From contig OY759723.1 of assembly GCA_963662575.1 (NCBI GenBank), positions 1,922,001 to 1,986,000 on the forward strand: a stretch of 64,000 nt of DNA. The letters run 5' to 3'. The notes under the pieces are model-generated. The model was not told the DNA's origin. It searched no databases and was given only the letters and a program-made list of their open reading frames with translations. Shown here in pieces: positions 9,096 to 18,284 of this stretch. Within the stretch, counting starts at the first letter, position 1; each line of letters starts with the position of its first letter. Source of the DNA: Bin5 sp963662575 (GTDB taxonomy: Bacteria > Chloroflexota > Anaerolineae > Caldilineales > Caldilineaceae). The position numbers were made by a program, and so were the translations under genes.

Positions 9096-11018
9096 ATGGC
9101 AGGAATTGTGAAGAGAGTCGCCGCCGTTCTCGTAAGTGTTGTCTGGCTCAGTCTCGTTCTCGTATTGCTGGCAGGTTTCTTCGTGCCCAACCTTCACGCA
9201 CTCCTGCCAGCACCAGTGAAAGAGATTACTGATCCGGAAGCGCTGCGCGAACGGTGGGGAAGCTTCACCGATTCATTGATGGGGGGAATCGGCGGTCAGC
9301 CTCCTGCCGGGCCTGAAGCCACTGCAACGACAACGCCGGATCCAGCGCTATCCACCTCGCCGACTGCCACCCCTGTTCCCGAGACTCCCACTGCCGCGCC
9401 GCCCACCCCGGAGCCAGCGACACCAACAACCGCGCCGTCTATGAGCTCCGACGGCGATGGCCAGCCACCCGCTGCCGAAACATCCGTCTCCGTTTCGGTG
9501 TCCGAAGATAGACAAGCCGACCTGCGCTCCGCTCCCAGCGAGGATGCAGACGTCATCGGGCTCGTCGCCGCAGGTGGCACGGTCACTGTCACCGCCCGCG
9601 ATTCCACCGGGCGCTGGTATCGCCTGGAAGACGGCACTTGGATCGACGCCGATGACCTCGTTGATGCGCCGCAGGAACTGGTCCCTGTCGTGATGGTGGA
9701 AACCGTGCAACCCCCTGAAGAACTTGAGGATCCGTCGCCGCCTTCCGAAGTAGATACAACCTCCCCCTCCACACAACTCGAGCCTGTCACCGCCGTCGTC
9801 AACGCCGACTCGAATCTGCGCGCCGGCCCCGGTACCGAATACGATCGCATAGACGGTGTCAATTTCGGCGAAGAAGTGTCCGTCGTCGGCATATCCGCCG
9901 ATGGCACATGGTACTTGCTCGAAAGCGGCGCTTGGCTCTTCGCTGCCCTCCTCGTCGAAGCCGTTGACGTTCCGGTCGTCACTGAGGACACCGTTTCAGA
10001 TGAGTTGACTACCGCGGACACCGAGCAAATTGACACCGGCGACGAGCAAGCGGCGGCAGAGACCGAACAGCCGGATACGGAGACCGAGCAACCTGATACC
10101 AACGACGAACAGACCGAGACAGAAACAGAACTGCCGGATGCGGAGACCGAGCAACCTGACGCCGACGATGAACAGACCGAGACAGAAGCCGACACCGAGC
10201 AGCTGCAACCGGTTGTCATTGCCCCGCTTGGCGCCAATCTGCGCGCCGGGCCCGGCGTCGAATTTGACCGTGTTGACGGCGTCGAGCAAGGTGAAGTATT
10301 GACAATTGTGGCTCAGGATGAAGGCGGAGATTGGTTGAAACTTGAAGATGGCTCCTGGATCTTTGCCGATCTGGTGGACAATGTGCCCCCAGACCTCCCT
10401 GTAGACTCGGGAGAAGCAATGGAAGCCGAGACCGACGAAGCCGGCGCCGATGACGAGACCCCTGACGAGACAACCCCACCGGACGCGTCTGACGATGAGC
10501 AAGACGTGCAGGCGGGTGACGACGAGCAGGACGCGCAGGCGGGCGAAGACGAACAGGATACCCAGACCGAAGAAGACGAGCAGGACACGCAGGCGGGCGA
10601 AGACGAACAAGATACCCAGACCGAAGAAGACGAACAGGATACGCAGGCGGACGAGGACGAACAAGATACCCAGACCGAAGAAGACGAGCAGGATACGCAA
10701 ACCGACGACGAAGAAGATGCGCAAGAAGAGGCCGAGCAGGTTGTATTGGCAACTGTAAACACCGATGCCAACTTGCGCAACGGCCCCGGTCTCGATGCCA
10801 CCATCGTCGACTCTGCCCCCGCCGGCACGCAAGTGACGATCGTCGCTCGATCCGATGATGACCAATGGCTGCAGCTTGACAATGGCAACTGGATTTTCGC
10901 CGCACTCGTGGACATCCTCCCCGCAGAGGACGACGAGGACGCCGATACTGGAACAGACGATAACGACGATGGGCAGTCAGCCCATCCGCAGGTGATAGCC
11001 TTAGATTTAATTGTGTGA
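9096..11018 (+). CDS. Exported SH3b-repeat protein with acidic nonapeptide array
   Basis: 640 residues. A hydrophobic N-terminal segment (about 8-30) acts as a membrane anchor or uncleaved signal, followed by a Pro/Thr-rich linker (75-115). There are four bacterial SH3 (SH3b) domains at about 134-190, 231-288, 371-429 and 549-608, each with the NLR-xGPG and W-L-(D/S)G-WI motifs typical of cell-wall binding SH3_3 domains. Domains are joined by acidic linkers: one of TEQPDTE-like units (about 318-370) and one of eight exact-length nine-residue units of the type EDEQDTQTE (about 467-540). No catalytic domain is present, so a structural or cell-surface sensing role is more likely than hydrolysis. 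The start ATG follows GAGAGAAG. Confidence 0.85.
   Translation: MAGIVKRVAAVLVSVVWLSLVLVLLAGFFVPNLHALLPAPVKEITDPEALRERWGSFTDSLMGGIGGQPPAGPEATATTTPDPALSTSPTATPVPETPTAAPPTPEPATPTTAPSMSSDGDGQPPAAETSVSVSVSEDRQADLRSAPSEDADVIGLVAAGGTVTVTARDSTGRWYRLEDGTWIDADDLVDAPQELVPVVMVETVQPPEELEDPSPPSEVDTTSPSTQLEPVTAVVNADSNLRAGPGTEYDRIDGVNFGEEVSVVGISADGTWYLLESGAWLFAALLVEAVDVPVVTEDTVSDELTTADTEQIDTGDEQAAAETEQPDTETEQPDTNDEQTETETELPDAETEQPDADDEQTETEADTEQLQPVVIAPLGANLRAGPGVEFDRVDGVEQGEVLTIVAQDEGGDWLKLEDGSWIFADLVDNVPPDLPVDSGEAMEAETDEAGADDETPDETTPPDASDDEQDVQAGDDEQDAQAGEDEQDTQTEEDEQDTQAGEDEQDTQTEEDEQDTQADEDEQDTQTEEDEQDTQTDDEEDAQEEAEQVVLATVNTDANLRNGPGLDATIVDSAPAGTQVTIVARSDDDQWLQLDNGNWIFAALVDILPAEDDEDADTGTDDNDDGQSAHPQVIALDLIV
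10492..10720 (+). repeat. 27 bp coding tandem repeat (acidic nonapeptides)
   Basis: About eight in-frame 27 bp units encode D/E-D-E-Q-D-x-Q-x-x. Units alternate between QTE and QAG/QAD endings, so a 54 bp higher-order period is visible, as produced by slippage or unequal recombination of a two-unit block. Confidence 0.85.
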
Positions 11019-11203
11019 TGGGGATGACAGAAACTGTCTGAACCGCAATCACCACAACTGATTTTGCAGCAACTTAGCGCCGTACTGGCCAACTCAGGTT
11101 TCGGACATCTGTCGGGAACCAAATTGGTCGTGCGGCGTACTTATTTAATGACAGAGCATAAGAACCGGTATGCGCGTCCAATAACAGACACGGAGAAAGT
11201 TTA

Positions 11204-12478
11204 ATGCGTATTCTGCTTTATACGGGCAAAGGCGGGGTCGGCAAAACCAGTGTCAGCGCGGCCTGCGCCCTCCGTTGCGCCCAACTGGGCTACCGCACCG
11301 TCGTCCTCAGCACCGACTCCGCCCATAGCCTCGGCGACAGTTTCGACACCCGCATCGGCAGTGAGCTGGTGGAATTGGCCCCCAATCTGTGGGGCCAGGA
11401 GATCGATCTGCTCCATCAGATGGACAAGTACTGGGGGCGCGTGCAGGACTATCTGAATGTACTCTTCTCCTGGCGCGGCATGGATTCGCTGGTCGCTGAA
11501 GAGACTTCCGTGCTGCCGGGGATGGTGGAGCTCGCCAGTCTCATGCACATTACACATCTGGCCGACAGCGGCAAGTACGACACGATTATCATTGACGCTG
11601 CGCCGACCGGCTCCACCCTGCAACTGCTCAGTTTTCCCGATATCGCTCGCTGGTATATCGAGAAAATCATGCCCTTCGAACGCCGAACCCTGCAGATCGC
11701 CCGACCCATCATGTCCCGTATGAGCGATATCCCACTGCCGGATGACGACCTGTTCGAGAGCGTCGAAGATCTGGTGAACGTGCTCGAGCGCACCAGCCTC
11801 CTTCTGAGTGACAGCACAATCAGCAGCATGCGGCTTGTGATCAATCCGGAGAAGATGGTAATCAAGGAAGCGCAGCGCGCCTACGCCTACCTCAACCTCT
11901 ATGGCTACGCCGTCGATTCCGTTGTCTGCAATCGGGTCTTCCCCCAGGAGCTGCAGGAAGCCTACTTCAGCGGTTGGATCGAAGCGCAACAGCGCAATCT
12001 GACCTTCGTCGAAGAAGCCTTCCACCCGCTTCCCATTTCCCGTATTCCCTTCTTCGAGGAGGAGGTCCTGGGCCAGAAGATGCTCCAGCGCATGGCCGCC
12101 ACAATCTTCGGAGACGTACCGGAGCGCGGTGGGCAGGGTGACCCCACCCGCCTCTACTATCAGGGCGAACCGCAGAAAATCTTCGCCCGCAATGACCACT
12201 ACATCCTCAGCATCGCCCTGCCTCTGGTCGCCAAAGAAGAGGTGAACCTGCACCGCAGCGTCGTAGACGAGCTGATCGTTCGCATCGGCAACTGGAAGCG
12301 CAATGTCGCCTTGCCGATTGGCCTGGCGCGACTCAAAATCGACGGCGCAAAGTACGAAGGCGACCGGCTGAATATCCTGTTCCACAAGGAAGAAGGTGAT
12401 ACCGATGACGCATTCGAGTCGCTGCAGCGCAGCCCCTGGGCACAGCTCAAAGCGCGGCTGCAAGGGGATGTTGTCTGA
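11204..12478 (+). CDS. ArsA/Get3-family ATPase
   Basis: Deviant-Walker P-loop ATPase, 424 residues, single ATPase domain. The deviant Walker A GKGGVGKTS is at residues 7-15, switch I LSTDSAHSLGDSFD at about 36-49, and switch II DAAPTGSTLQLL at about 129-140. Single-domain homologues occur in many Chloroflexi, cyanobacteria and Chlorobi. The arsenite-binding cysteines of true ArsA are not evident and no ars genes are nearby, so arsenite efflux is not supported. A Get3-like chaperone or unknown role is more plausible. The C-terminal ~110 residues form an extra alpha-crystallin-like beta-rich tail seen in bacterial members. GGAG lies 8 bases before the ATG. Confidence 0.88.
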   Translation: MRILLYTGKGGVGKTSVSAACALRCAQLGYRTVVLSTDSAHSLGDSFDTRIGSELVELAPNLWGQEIDLLHQMDKYWGRVQDYLNVLFSWRGMDSLVAEETSVLPGMVELASLMHITHLADSGKYDTIIIDAAPTGSTLQLLSFPDIARWYIEKIMPFERRTLQIARPIMSRMSDIPLPDDDLFESVEDLVNVLERTSLLLSDSTISSMRLVINPEKMVIKEAQRAYAYLNLYGYAVDSVVCNRVFPQELQEAYFSGWIEAQQRNLTFVEEAFHPLPISRIPFFEEEVLGQKMLQRMAATIFGDVPERGGQGDPTRLYYQGEPQKIFARNDHYILSIALPLVAKEEVNLHRSVVDELIVRIGNWKRNVALPIGLARLKIDGAKYEGDRLNILFHKEEGDTDDAFESLQRSPWAQLKARLQGDVV

Positions 12479-12512
12479 GTGGCGCGTGGACAATCAACAC
12501 CGCGAGTCACGC

Positions 12513-13928
12513 TTACAGCCGTCTTAACGCCGCCCGCGCCGCATTGAAGCCGCACATGCCGTGGACCCCGCCCCCGGGCGGCGTGGAGGAAGAACAGAGG
12601 TAAAGGCCGGGAACTGGTGTGCTGTACGGCGGAAACCGCAGCAACGGCCGCGTCCACAGCTGCCGCACATCCTGTACGCCGCCGCTGATGTCGCCGCCGA
12701 TATAGTTGGGGTTGTAGCGTTCGTAGTCAGCGCTGTTCATCCCGGCCCGGGCCAGAACCGTGTCCCGAAAACCGGGCGCGAACCGTTCGATTTGCGCCTC
12801 GATCACCGCCGTCATATCGGTGCTCGAACCATGCGGCGTATGGCAGTAAGCCCACAGCGTGTGCCTGCCCGCCGGCGCCCGTGTCGTATCAAATAGGCTA
12901 TGCTGCGCCACCAGCACATAGGGCCGTCCCGGCGTGCGCCCGCTGCTCGTCGCTTCTTCGGATGCCGCGATCTCCGCCAGCGTGCCTCCCAGATGAATAG
13001 TACCGGCGCGCCGGCATACCTGCGCCCGCCACGGCACAGGCTCGCTCAGCGCGTAGTCAACCTTAAACACGCCCGGACCATAACGAAATCTCTCCAGTCT
13101 GCGCCGGTAGGCCGCCGGTAGCCGCGACCCCGCCAGCTGCAAAACCTGCCGGGGCGTCACATCCAATAGCACCGCCTGGCTCGGCGGCAGTTCGTCCAGC
13201 GACTCCACCTGCCAGCCGGCCACAATGTCTCCGCCCAGCGCGCGCAAATACGCGCCCATCGCATCGGTAATGGCCTGCGCGCCGCCGCGTGGAAAGGGCC
13301 ACCCCACCGCGTGCGCCAGAATTCCCAGCAGCATCCCAAAAGCCGAAGTAAACGGTTGCTGAAAACTGAGAAAGGAGTGGGCCGTAAGCCCGGCGAACAG
13401 GGCCCTCGCCCGCTCTTCACGGAAAAACAGGCGCGCCAGCAGATGAGCGGGCATGGCCGCTGCAAGGCCGAAACGAATCAGCGCCGCCAGATCAGCGCCC
13501 ACAGGATGCGGCCCCAGCACCATCGGTGCCAGCTTGTCCCAGTCAGCCGCCGACGGGCCAATCAGCCGCGCCCAGCTCTGGCCGTCCCCGCCAATCGACG
13601 ACGCCGTCTCCGCCAACGAACGATAAAGCCCGACCGCCGTGCCATCATCCAACGGGTGCGCCGCCGCAATGTCCGGCTGAACCCACTCGACGCCAAAACG
13701 CTCCAGCGGCAAACTGCGCATAAAGGGCGAGCCTGCCACCAGGGGATGGACCGCGGCGCAGATGTCGTGTTGGAAGCCCGGCAGCGTAAGCTCCGCCGTA
13801 CGGTTCCCCCCACCGATCGTGCCCTTGCCCTCGATTAATAGGACCGAGTGCCCGGCGCGAGCGAAAGTAATAGCAGCCGCCAACCCATTGGGCCCGGCCC
13901 CGACAACGACGGCATCATAAAATGGCAT
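12513..13928 (-). CDS. NAD(P)/FAD-dependent oxidoreductase, CrtI/PYROXD2-like
   Basis: Flavin amine-oxidase-fold dehydrogenase, 471 residues. The FAD dinucleotide-binding motif VVGAGPNGLAAAITFARAGH is at about 8-27, with the second acidic strand end LLIEGKGTIGG. The C-terminal family motif LYLCSSSTPPGGGVHGMCG is at about 440-458. It resembles phytoene-desaturase-related proteins, but no crt genes are nearby, so a carotenoid role is not supported and the substrate is unknown. It converges on the ArsA-like gene with 34 bp between stops. No strong ribosome site precedes the ATG at 13928, but the start is fixed by the FAD motif. Confidence 0.88.
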   Translation of the reverse strand: MPFYDAVVVGAGPNGLAAAITFARAGHSVLLIEGKGTIGGGNRTAELTLPGFQHDICAAVHPLVAGSPFMRSLPLERFGVEWVQPDIAAAHPLDDGTAVGLYRSLAETASSIGGDGQSWARLIGPSAADWDKLAPMVLGPHPVGADLAALIRFGLAAAMPAHLLARLFFREERARALFAGLTAHSFLSFQQPFTSAFGMLLGILAHAVGWPFPRGGAQAITDAMGAYLRALGGDIVAGWQVESLDELPPSQAVLLDVTPRQVLQLAGSRLPAAYRRRLERFRYGPGVFKVDYALSEPVPWRAQVCRRAGTIHLGGTLAEIAASEEATSSGRTPGRPYVLVAQHSLFDTTRAPAGRHTLWAYCHTPHGSSTDMTAVIEAQIERFAPGFRDTVLARAGMNSADYERYNPNYIGGDISGGVQDVRQLWTRPLLRFPPYSTPVPGLYLCSSSTPPGGGVHGMCGFNAARAALRRL

Positions 13929-14075
13929 TGGTCAGTCTATGCGCCAGTCCAGTAAAGGCAGTTTGGAGAGTTGTAATACGATGTTCAAAGAGGTCCATGA
14001 CTTTGAGAGGCGCGCCGGCGATCTATCAATCCAACTGGGGAGGATGCCATCCTGTCAGTATCCAGTGCCTTCTGG

Positions 14076-14486
14076 CTAATCAGTCATGTCTAGGGCAGCC
14101 AGAAGGGGCTGACCGCTACGCAAACTCAGCAAAGCATAGGCGCGAGCTTTTCGCAGCATAGCCTTCCCGTAATTTTCCCGCAGTTCCTGCAGACGCATCT
14201 GTTCCTGTGGGAAAAGGGGGCGTCGCTGCACGTCAAGGAGCATCTGAAGCTCCTGCCGTTCGGCATATGCCATTTCACCTTTCGCAATCTGCCAAAGTGA
14301 TTCTTCGTCGAAAAAAGCCATCTCCAGCAGTTCACTGCGTACCGAGTCAGGGGCATCATGCACATCGGGTAAGCCGACTGCCAATGCCCCTATCAATACA
14401 TCCTCTAAAGGGCGATTTAGCGCCTCGGCCGCTTCGTGGGCGCGTGTGAGAAGAGAATCCGAGACCTCAAGAGTTAGAGTCGCCAT
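14076..14486 (-). CDS. Hypothetical protein with ribbon-helix-helix-like N-terminus
   Basis: 136 residues. The N-terminus (MATLTLEVSDSLLTRAHEAA...LEDVLIGAL) has the short beta-strand plus two helices of a CopG/RHH DNA-binding domain, as found in many antitoxins. The remainder is helical and charged (EMAYAERQELQMLLDVQRR). No recognisable toxin is adjacent: the neighbour upstream is the 93-residue protein and downstream is the oxidoreductase. AAGGATG precedes the start. It could be an orphan antitoxin or a small regulator. Confidence 0.65.
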   Translation of the reverse strand: MATLTLEVSDSLLTRAHEAAEALNRPLEDVLIGALAVGLPDVHDAPDSVRSELLEMAFFDEESLWQIAKGEMAYAERQELQMLLDVQRRPLFPQEQMRLQELRENYGKAMLRKARAYALLSLRSGQPLLAALDMTD

Positions 14487-14573
14487 CCATACCCATCCTT
14501 CTCTCAGACGCGCATCGCAGATAGAGTGATGCTAACAATGATCTCCTCCCTCAACAATTCGCACCGCGATCAC

Positions 14574-14855
14574 CTACTTCACCAACCGCAGCCGCTGCGG
14601 ACTGCGGCCATCTACCCGCTCCAACACACCCCGCGCCTCCAGATCGAGCTTGACCGAAACCACATACCAGCCCACCGAGCCATCAAAGACATCGCCGATC
14701 CGCTCGCCCACCGCGTCCGTCAGTCCGCTGAACGTAATCCCCGGCTGCGCCTGCAGCACCTCCTCAATCGTCTGTCGCACCATGTCATACTTGCTCTTAT
14801 CGATATTGACGCCCTGCTTTCCAGCCGGGTGCAGCGTCATGATTCTTTCGGTCAC
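14574..14855 (-). CDS. Small DUF6958-like protein
   Basis: 93 residues, soluble. The segment LHPAGKQGVNIDKSKYDMVRQTIEEVL (first half) followed by GITFSGLTDAVGERI looks like the small DUF6958-type family; this assignment is from memory of the sequence pattern. The C-terminal half (GWYVVSVKLDLEARGVLERVDG) has the helix-wing pattern of a winged-helix fold. Function unknown. It is followed 87 bp later by the RHH-like gene on the same strand. Confidence 0.6.
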   Translation of the reverse strand: MTERIMTLHPAGKQGVNIDKSKYDMVRQTIEEVLQAQPGITFSGLTDAVGERIGDVFDGSVGWYVVSVKLDLEARGVLERVDGRSPQRLRLVK

Positions 14856-14906
14856 TTTCTCCTCCGGGACGGCGGCCGTCTGAATTATCCGACTCTAACC
14901 GTACGC

Positions 14907-14954
14907 AAAAAAAAATGGGAAGGGAGAGAAGGCGACTCTTTTCTCCCTTCCCAT
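14907..14954 (-). terminator. Intrinsic terminator of the Rieske gene
   Basis: ATGGGAAGGGAGA (14915-14927) pairs with TCTCCCTTCCCAT (14942-14954), a perfect 13 bp stem. On the minus strand it is followed by nine T (A-run 14907-14915). It lies 26 bp past the stop of the Rieske-domain gene. Confidence 0.92.
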
Positions 14955-14980
14955 CATCATCTCCACCTTACACAGAAGCC

Positions 14981-16762
14981 CTATTCTCCCTCGAACAGCT
15001 TCTCGTTGCGGTGCAGCCGGCGCGCAATGCCAAAAGTCTGGCCCTGGGCCCGCATCGTCGGCGCGTGCGCGCCAAGGTAGCGGGCCGCCGCCACCAGCGC
15101 AAGCACCGCCTCCTCCTGTGATTCCGCCTCCGCAGACAGCAGATCATGCTGGCGGAATGCCGCCTCCACACACTGAATCGTATGGAAGTCGCGGTCTTCT
15201 CGCAGCAGCAGCGCGCCAAGCTCTGCCCGCAGCGCAGCCGCGTCGCCGCCATGGAAGAGGTAGCCGCCCACCGCGTTTCCGGCCTGGTTCACCTGTTGCT
15301 GCTGATCCAGCAGGTCCGCCAGCGCCGGCAGCGGCGGAGTCGTCCCGTTCGTGCCCGTGGCAGCCGGCAGCCGCGCCGCGGGAATATTCAGAAAACGGTC
15401 AAGATAGATGCTCATCGCCGCGTCAAAGACACCCCGCAGCAGCTGCAGATACTCATCCGGCGAGTCGTACCCCTCCAAACGCCGCAAACCCTGATGGACC
15501 GCGTTGGCGAAGGTGAAAGTGTGCATAGCCGTGTCCCAGTCGCCGAACTCATTGCTCGTGTGGAAGCGGGCAATCCGCAGCGCCGCTGCATAGGTGACCG
15601 CTGCCGCCAGTTCAACCTCGCTGGCCCCAGCTCGCAACGCCCCAAGCAGCGCGTCTGCAATGGCCTGCGGATCATCGGTCAGCAATACCTGCACCAGTTC
15701 GGCGCGCCCTGCCCAGCGACCGCGCTGCGCCTGACCCGCACCTAGGGCAGCCGGAATCTGCGCCCGCGCATCGCCCAGCAGATCGATCAAATCTATCGGA
15801 TTGCGCCACGCGTTAGACTCTTCCATGCGCTGCGCCGAAGCATAACCGGGCACCAGACTGGTCAAAACTCGCTCCGCCTGCTCCCATCCTACGATATCCA
15901 GCGCTTCGAATGCCTTGTTGGTAAAGTCCAGCGGATGTCCGACATCGATATAGCGGAAATCAGTCGCCGCGCTGAACAGAATATCTGCCATCTCCTGCGG
16001 ACCGGCTCCAGCTTCCAAGGCTGTGATGATGCACCGCTCCGCCCCCTCCGCATCGCGCACCAGAATAAAGCGGCGGAACCACTGCTTCAAAGTCGGCAGA
16101 TCCGGGCTGCCGTCCGGCAGCGGCGCAACAGGAAATCGCGGCGAGCTACCGGCCGAATCAGCGGCAACCGCGGCCAGGCCGTGCGCCAGAGCTCTTGCCT
16201 GGTCCTCGCGTCCCAGGCTGGGCAGGAGATTCTGGAAGCACGTGAGCATCGTCAACCCCTGACCCCAACCCTCCATCCGGTAGCGGGTGCCGAAATCCAG
16301 GCCCGCGGCGAAGGGAGTCAACGTGTCTTCGGCTTCATCCACCAGCGTGATCGCCGCCTTGGCCACCACCAGCGAAAGATTGCGCTCCAGGCCGACTGCC
16401 AGCCGCCTGCGCTGGTGTTCCACCGGATCGTGCCGCGGCGTGACATCAACAAATACATCACCGTTCCGCACCTCCACCGGGAAGTTGGGCGTGTCGTCCG
16501 CCCACAGATCAAAAGAGCCGCCCGTGCACAGATCAAAGCGGGCGTGATGCCAGTGGCACGTAAGAATTCCATCATGGACACTGCCCCTGTCCAGCGGAAA
16601 GCCCATATGCGGGCAGCGGTTGTCGAGCGCGTAAATCTCGCCCTCATGATGAACGAGAACGACGACGTGGCCGTTTAGTTGGACCGTATGCAGGCCCACT
16701 TCTGTGACTTCTGCCACACTTGCAATGCGCTGATAAGCTTCAGCAGCGACGGTGGTTGTCAT
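14981..16762 (-). CDS. Rieske [2Fe-2S] domain fused to a large helical domain
   Basis: 593 residues. The N-terminal Rieske ferredoxin domain (about 10-112) has the cluster ligands C50 and H52 (CPHMG) and C69 and H72 (CHWH), matching the CxH...CxxH pattern. The remaining ~480 residues are almost entirely helical and Ala/Leu-rich, with conserved-looking blocks DVGHPLDFTNKAFEALD and RFHTSNEFGDWDTAMHTF. The His/Asp/Glu content there could bind metal, but it is not the ring-hydroxylase catalytic fold. No reductase or ferredoxin gene is adjacent. The start at 16762 has AGGAGG six bases upstream and removes a 24-residue extension of the open frame. A strong terminator follows. Likely a redox enzyme of unknown substrate. 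Confidence 0.8.
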   Translation of the reverse strand: MTTTVAAEAYQRIASVAEVTEVGLHTVQLNGHVVVLVHHEGEIYALDNRCPHMGFPLDRGSVHDGILTCHWHHARFDLCTGGSFDLWADDTPNFPVEVRNGDVFVDVTPRHDPVEHQRRRLAVGLERNLSLVVAKAAITLVDEAEDTLTPFAAGLDFGTRYRMEGWGQGLTMLTCFQNLLPSLGREDQARALAHGLAAVAADSAGSSPRFPVAPLPDGSPDLPTLKQWFRRFILVRDAEGAERCIITALEAGAGPQEMADILFSAATDFRYIDVGHPLDFTNKAFEALDIVGWEQAERVLTSLVPGYASAQRMEESNAWRNPIDLIDLLGDARAQIPAALGAGQAQRGRWAGRAELVQVLLTDDPQAIADALLGALRAGASEVELAAAVTYAAALRIARFHTSNEFGDWDTAMHTFTFANAVHQGLRRLEGYDSPDEYLQLLRGVFDAAMSIYLDRFLNIPAARLPAATGTNGTTPPLPALADLLDQQQQVNQAGNAVGGYLFHGGDAAALRAELGALLLREDRDFHTIQCVEAAFRQHDLLSAEAESQEEAVLALVAAARYLGAHAPTMRAQGQTFGIARRLHRNEKLFEGE

Positions 16763-17024
16763 TCCAGGCCTCCTGATTTCGTATAACGTATTCCGTGCCA
16801 AAATATGTGGTTTCAACGGGGGGCATCGCAGCAAAGAGCGCGCGATAGTAAGCGCTCTTCCTTGTCATCCTAGCCCAGCGCAGCCGCCCGCGCCGCAAGA
16901 CTCCATACAGTTCCTGCCCAGTATAGCGACCGATGCACGAGGTTCGCAAGTCGTATGCATTTTGGCCCAAGGAGCATGGGGTTTAGACACATAATCCGGC
17001 GCTGGCCTTGCAACGCCGCCGTAT

Positions 17025-18284
17025 CTATTGCGTCGATCGACTCACGCTTCCGCGCTCCTCTCGCACAGCTGTCAGCGCGGCAAAGCCCACCAGGGCAAGC
17101 GCCGTCCAAAAGAGAAACGGCACACCCGCGCCCATCGCTTCCAGCCTATTGCCAATCGGCGGCGCGACCACAGAGCCAATTCGAGAGATTGCCATGATAA
17201 ACCCGGTGGCCGTCCCGGCAAAGGCCGGACCAATCCCCCGCAGTTCGATGATCAGTGTCATCATCGTCGCCATGTAGCCGTCTCGCGTGATGCCCGCGAA
17301 AACGACCGCCAGCCACACTATGAGCCCCTGTACGAACGAAAGGAGGCCGAAGCCAACGATTAACATCAGTGCCGACGCCAGTAGCAACGGGCGGCGCACC
17401 CCCAGCCGGTCGGACAGCAGAGTAAAAGGAATCGTAAAGAGCAGGCTCGCGAAATGGAAGCTGGCCAGGGCGCTGTCCGCTGCGCCCGGCTCCCAACCCT
17501 CATTGCGCAAGTAGAGCGGCAGGTAGCCAAGCGACCCCTGAATCGCGCCGCCAATGCCAAACATCGCCACCCCCAGCAGCCACACGTTGCGCAAACGGGC
17601 GACGCGCAGTAACGACTCGCGCAGCGAAGGCCGGTCCTCTTGCCCAGCGGCCCGACCGTCGCCATCCGGCCCAGGCCTCGTGAACGCCCACAACGTTCCG
17701 ACGATCAGCGCCAGCACCGCGTAGAATAGGAGCACGTTCCGCCAGCCCCCCAGCAGCGGCGAAAGCAACGTCGCGCTGATCAGCGAGCCGAGCAGGAAGC
17801 CCAGGGCCATGCCCGCCGAGACAACGCCGTTCGCCATGCCCAGGCGCTTCCCGGAAAACCAAACGCCGCACGTCTTGTGGACGTTCATCGGCGCCGCCAT
17901 CGGGAAGAGACCGGCCACCAGAACAGTTACAGTCAGGCTGGCGTAGTCACTGGCGAACGCCCGCATTGCCCCGGTGACGCCGGTAAGGAGACAGGCGAAC
18001 ACCAGCATCCGCCGTGCGCCGATGCGGTCGCCAATCACACCGCCGGTCAGGCTCATGGCAACGCCCAACAGCGAAGCCGCGCCCCACACATATCCAATCT
18101 GCACCAGGTTGAGCGAAAGATCAGTGCCGATCTCATCGAACAGGACCGGCAGCGACATCATCGGCATTCCCACGACTAATGTGTGGGTCAGCGCGGCCAG
18201 CACCAGAATGTACCAGCGGTACGCGCCTTCGGCAGAACCGGGGGCTGTGGTCGGCGGGGCCGCGACGCGCTGCGGGTCAGACAC
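17025..18284 (-). CDS. MFS transporter
   Basis: 419 residues with about twelve hydrophobic segments, a major-facilitator secondary transporter in the cytoplasmic membrane. The loop between helices 2 and 3 reads GGVIGDRIGARRML, the MFS signature (G-x3-D-R-x-G-R-R), and LLSDRLGVRRPLLL is its counterpart in the second half. The start overlaps the stop of the upstream SDR gene by 8 bp, so they are translationally coupled and probably share a metabolite. Substrate not predictable; the CynX/nitrate-nitrite-like subgroup is a guess only. Confidence 0.88.
   Translation of the reverse strand: MSDPQRVAAPPTTAPGSAEGAYRWYILVLAALTHTLVVGMPMMSLPVLFDEIGTDLSLNLVQIGYVWGAASLLGVAMSLTGGVIGDRIGARRMLVFACLLTGVTGAMRAFASDYASLTVTVLVAGLFPMAAPMNVHKTCGVWFSGKRLGMANGVVSAGMALGFLLGSLISATLLSPLLGGWRNVLLFYAVLALIVGTLWAFTRPGPDGDGRAAGQEDRPSLRESLLRVARLRNVWLLGVAMFGIGGAIQGSLGYLPLYLRNEGWEPGAADSALASFHFASLLFTIPFTLLSDRLGVRRPLLLASALMLIVGFGLLSFVQGLIVWLAVVFAGITRDGYMATMMTLIIELRGIGPAFAGTATGFIMAISRIGSVVAPPIGNRLEAMGAGVPFLFWTALALVGFAALTAVREERGSVSRSTQ

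Noticed and set aside
10492..10720. CRISPR-like periodic array
   Set aside because: Period is 27 bp with no spacers of variable sequence; it is in frame inside the SH3b gene and encodes nonapeptides.
10313..11122. Serine/cysteine-rich antisense frames in the SH3b gene
   Set aside because: Produced by the acidic repeat read backwards; composition (Ser/Cys only) and lack of start signals show an artefact.
11201..12493. 430-codon open frame antisense to the ArsA-like gene
   Set aside because: It mirrors the ATPase gene on the opposite strand; the plus-strand protein has intact Walker and switch motifs, the antisense one none.
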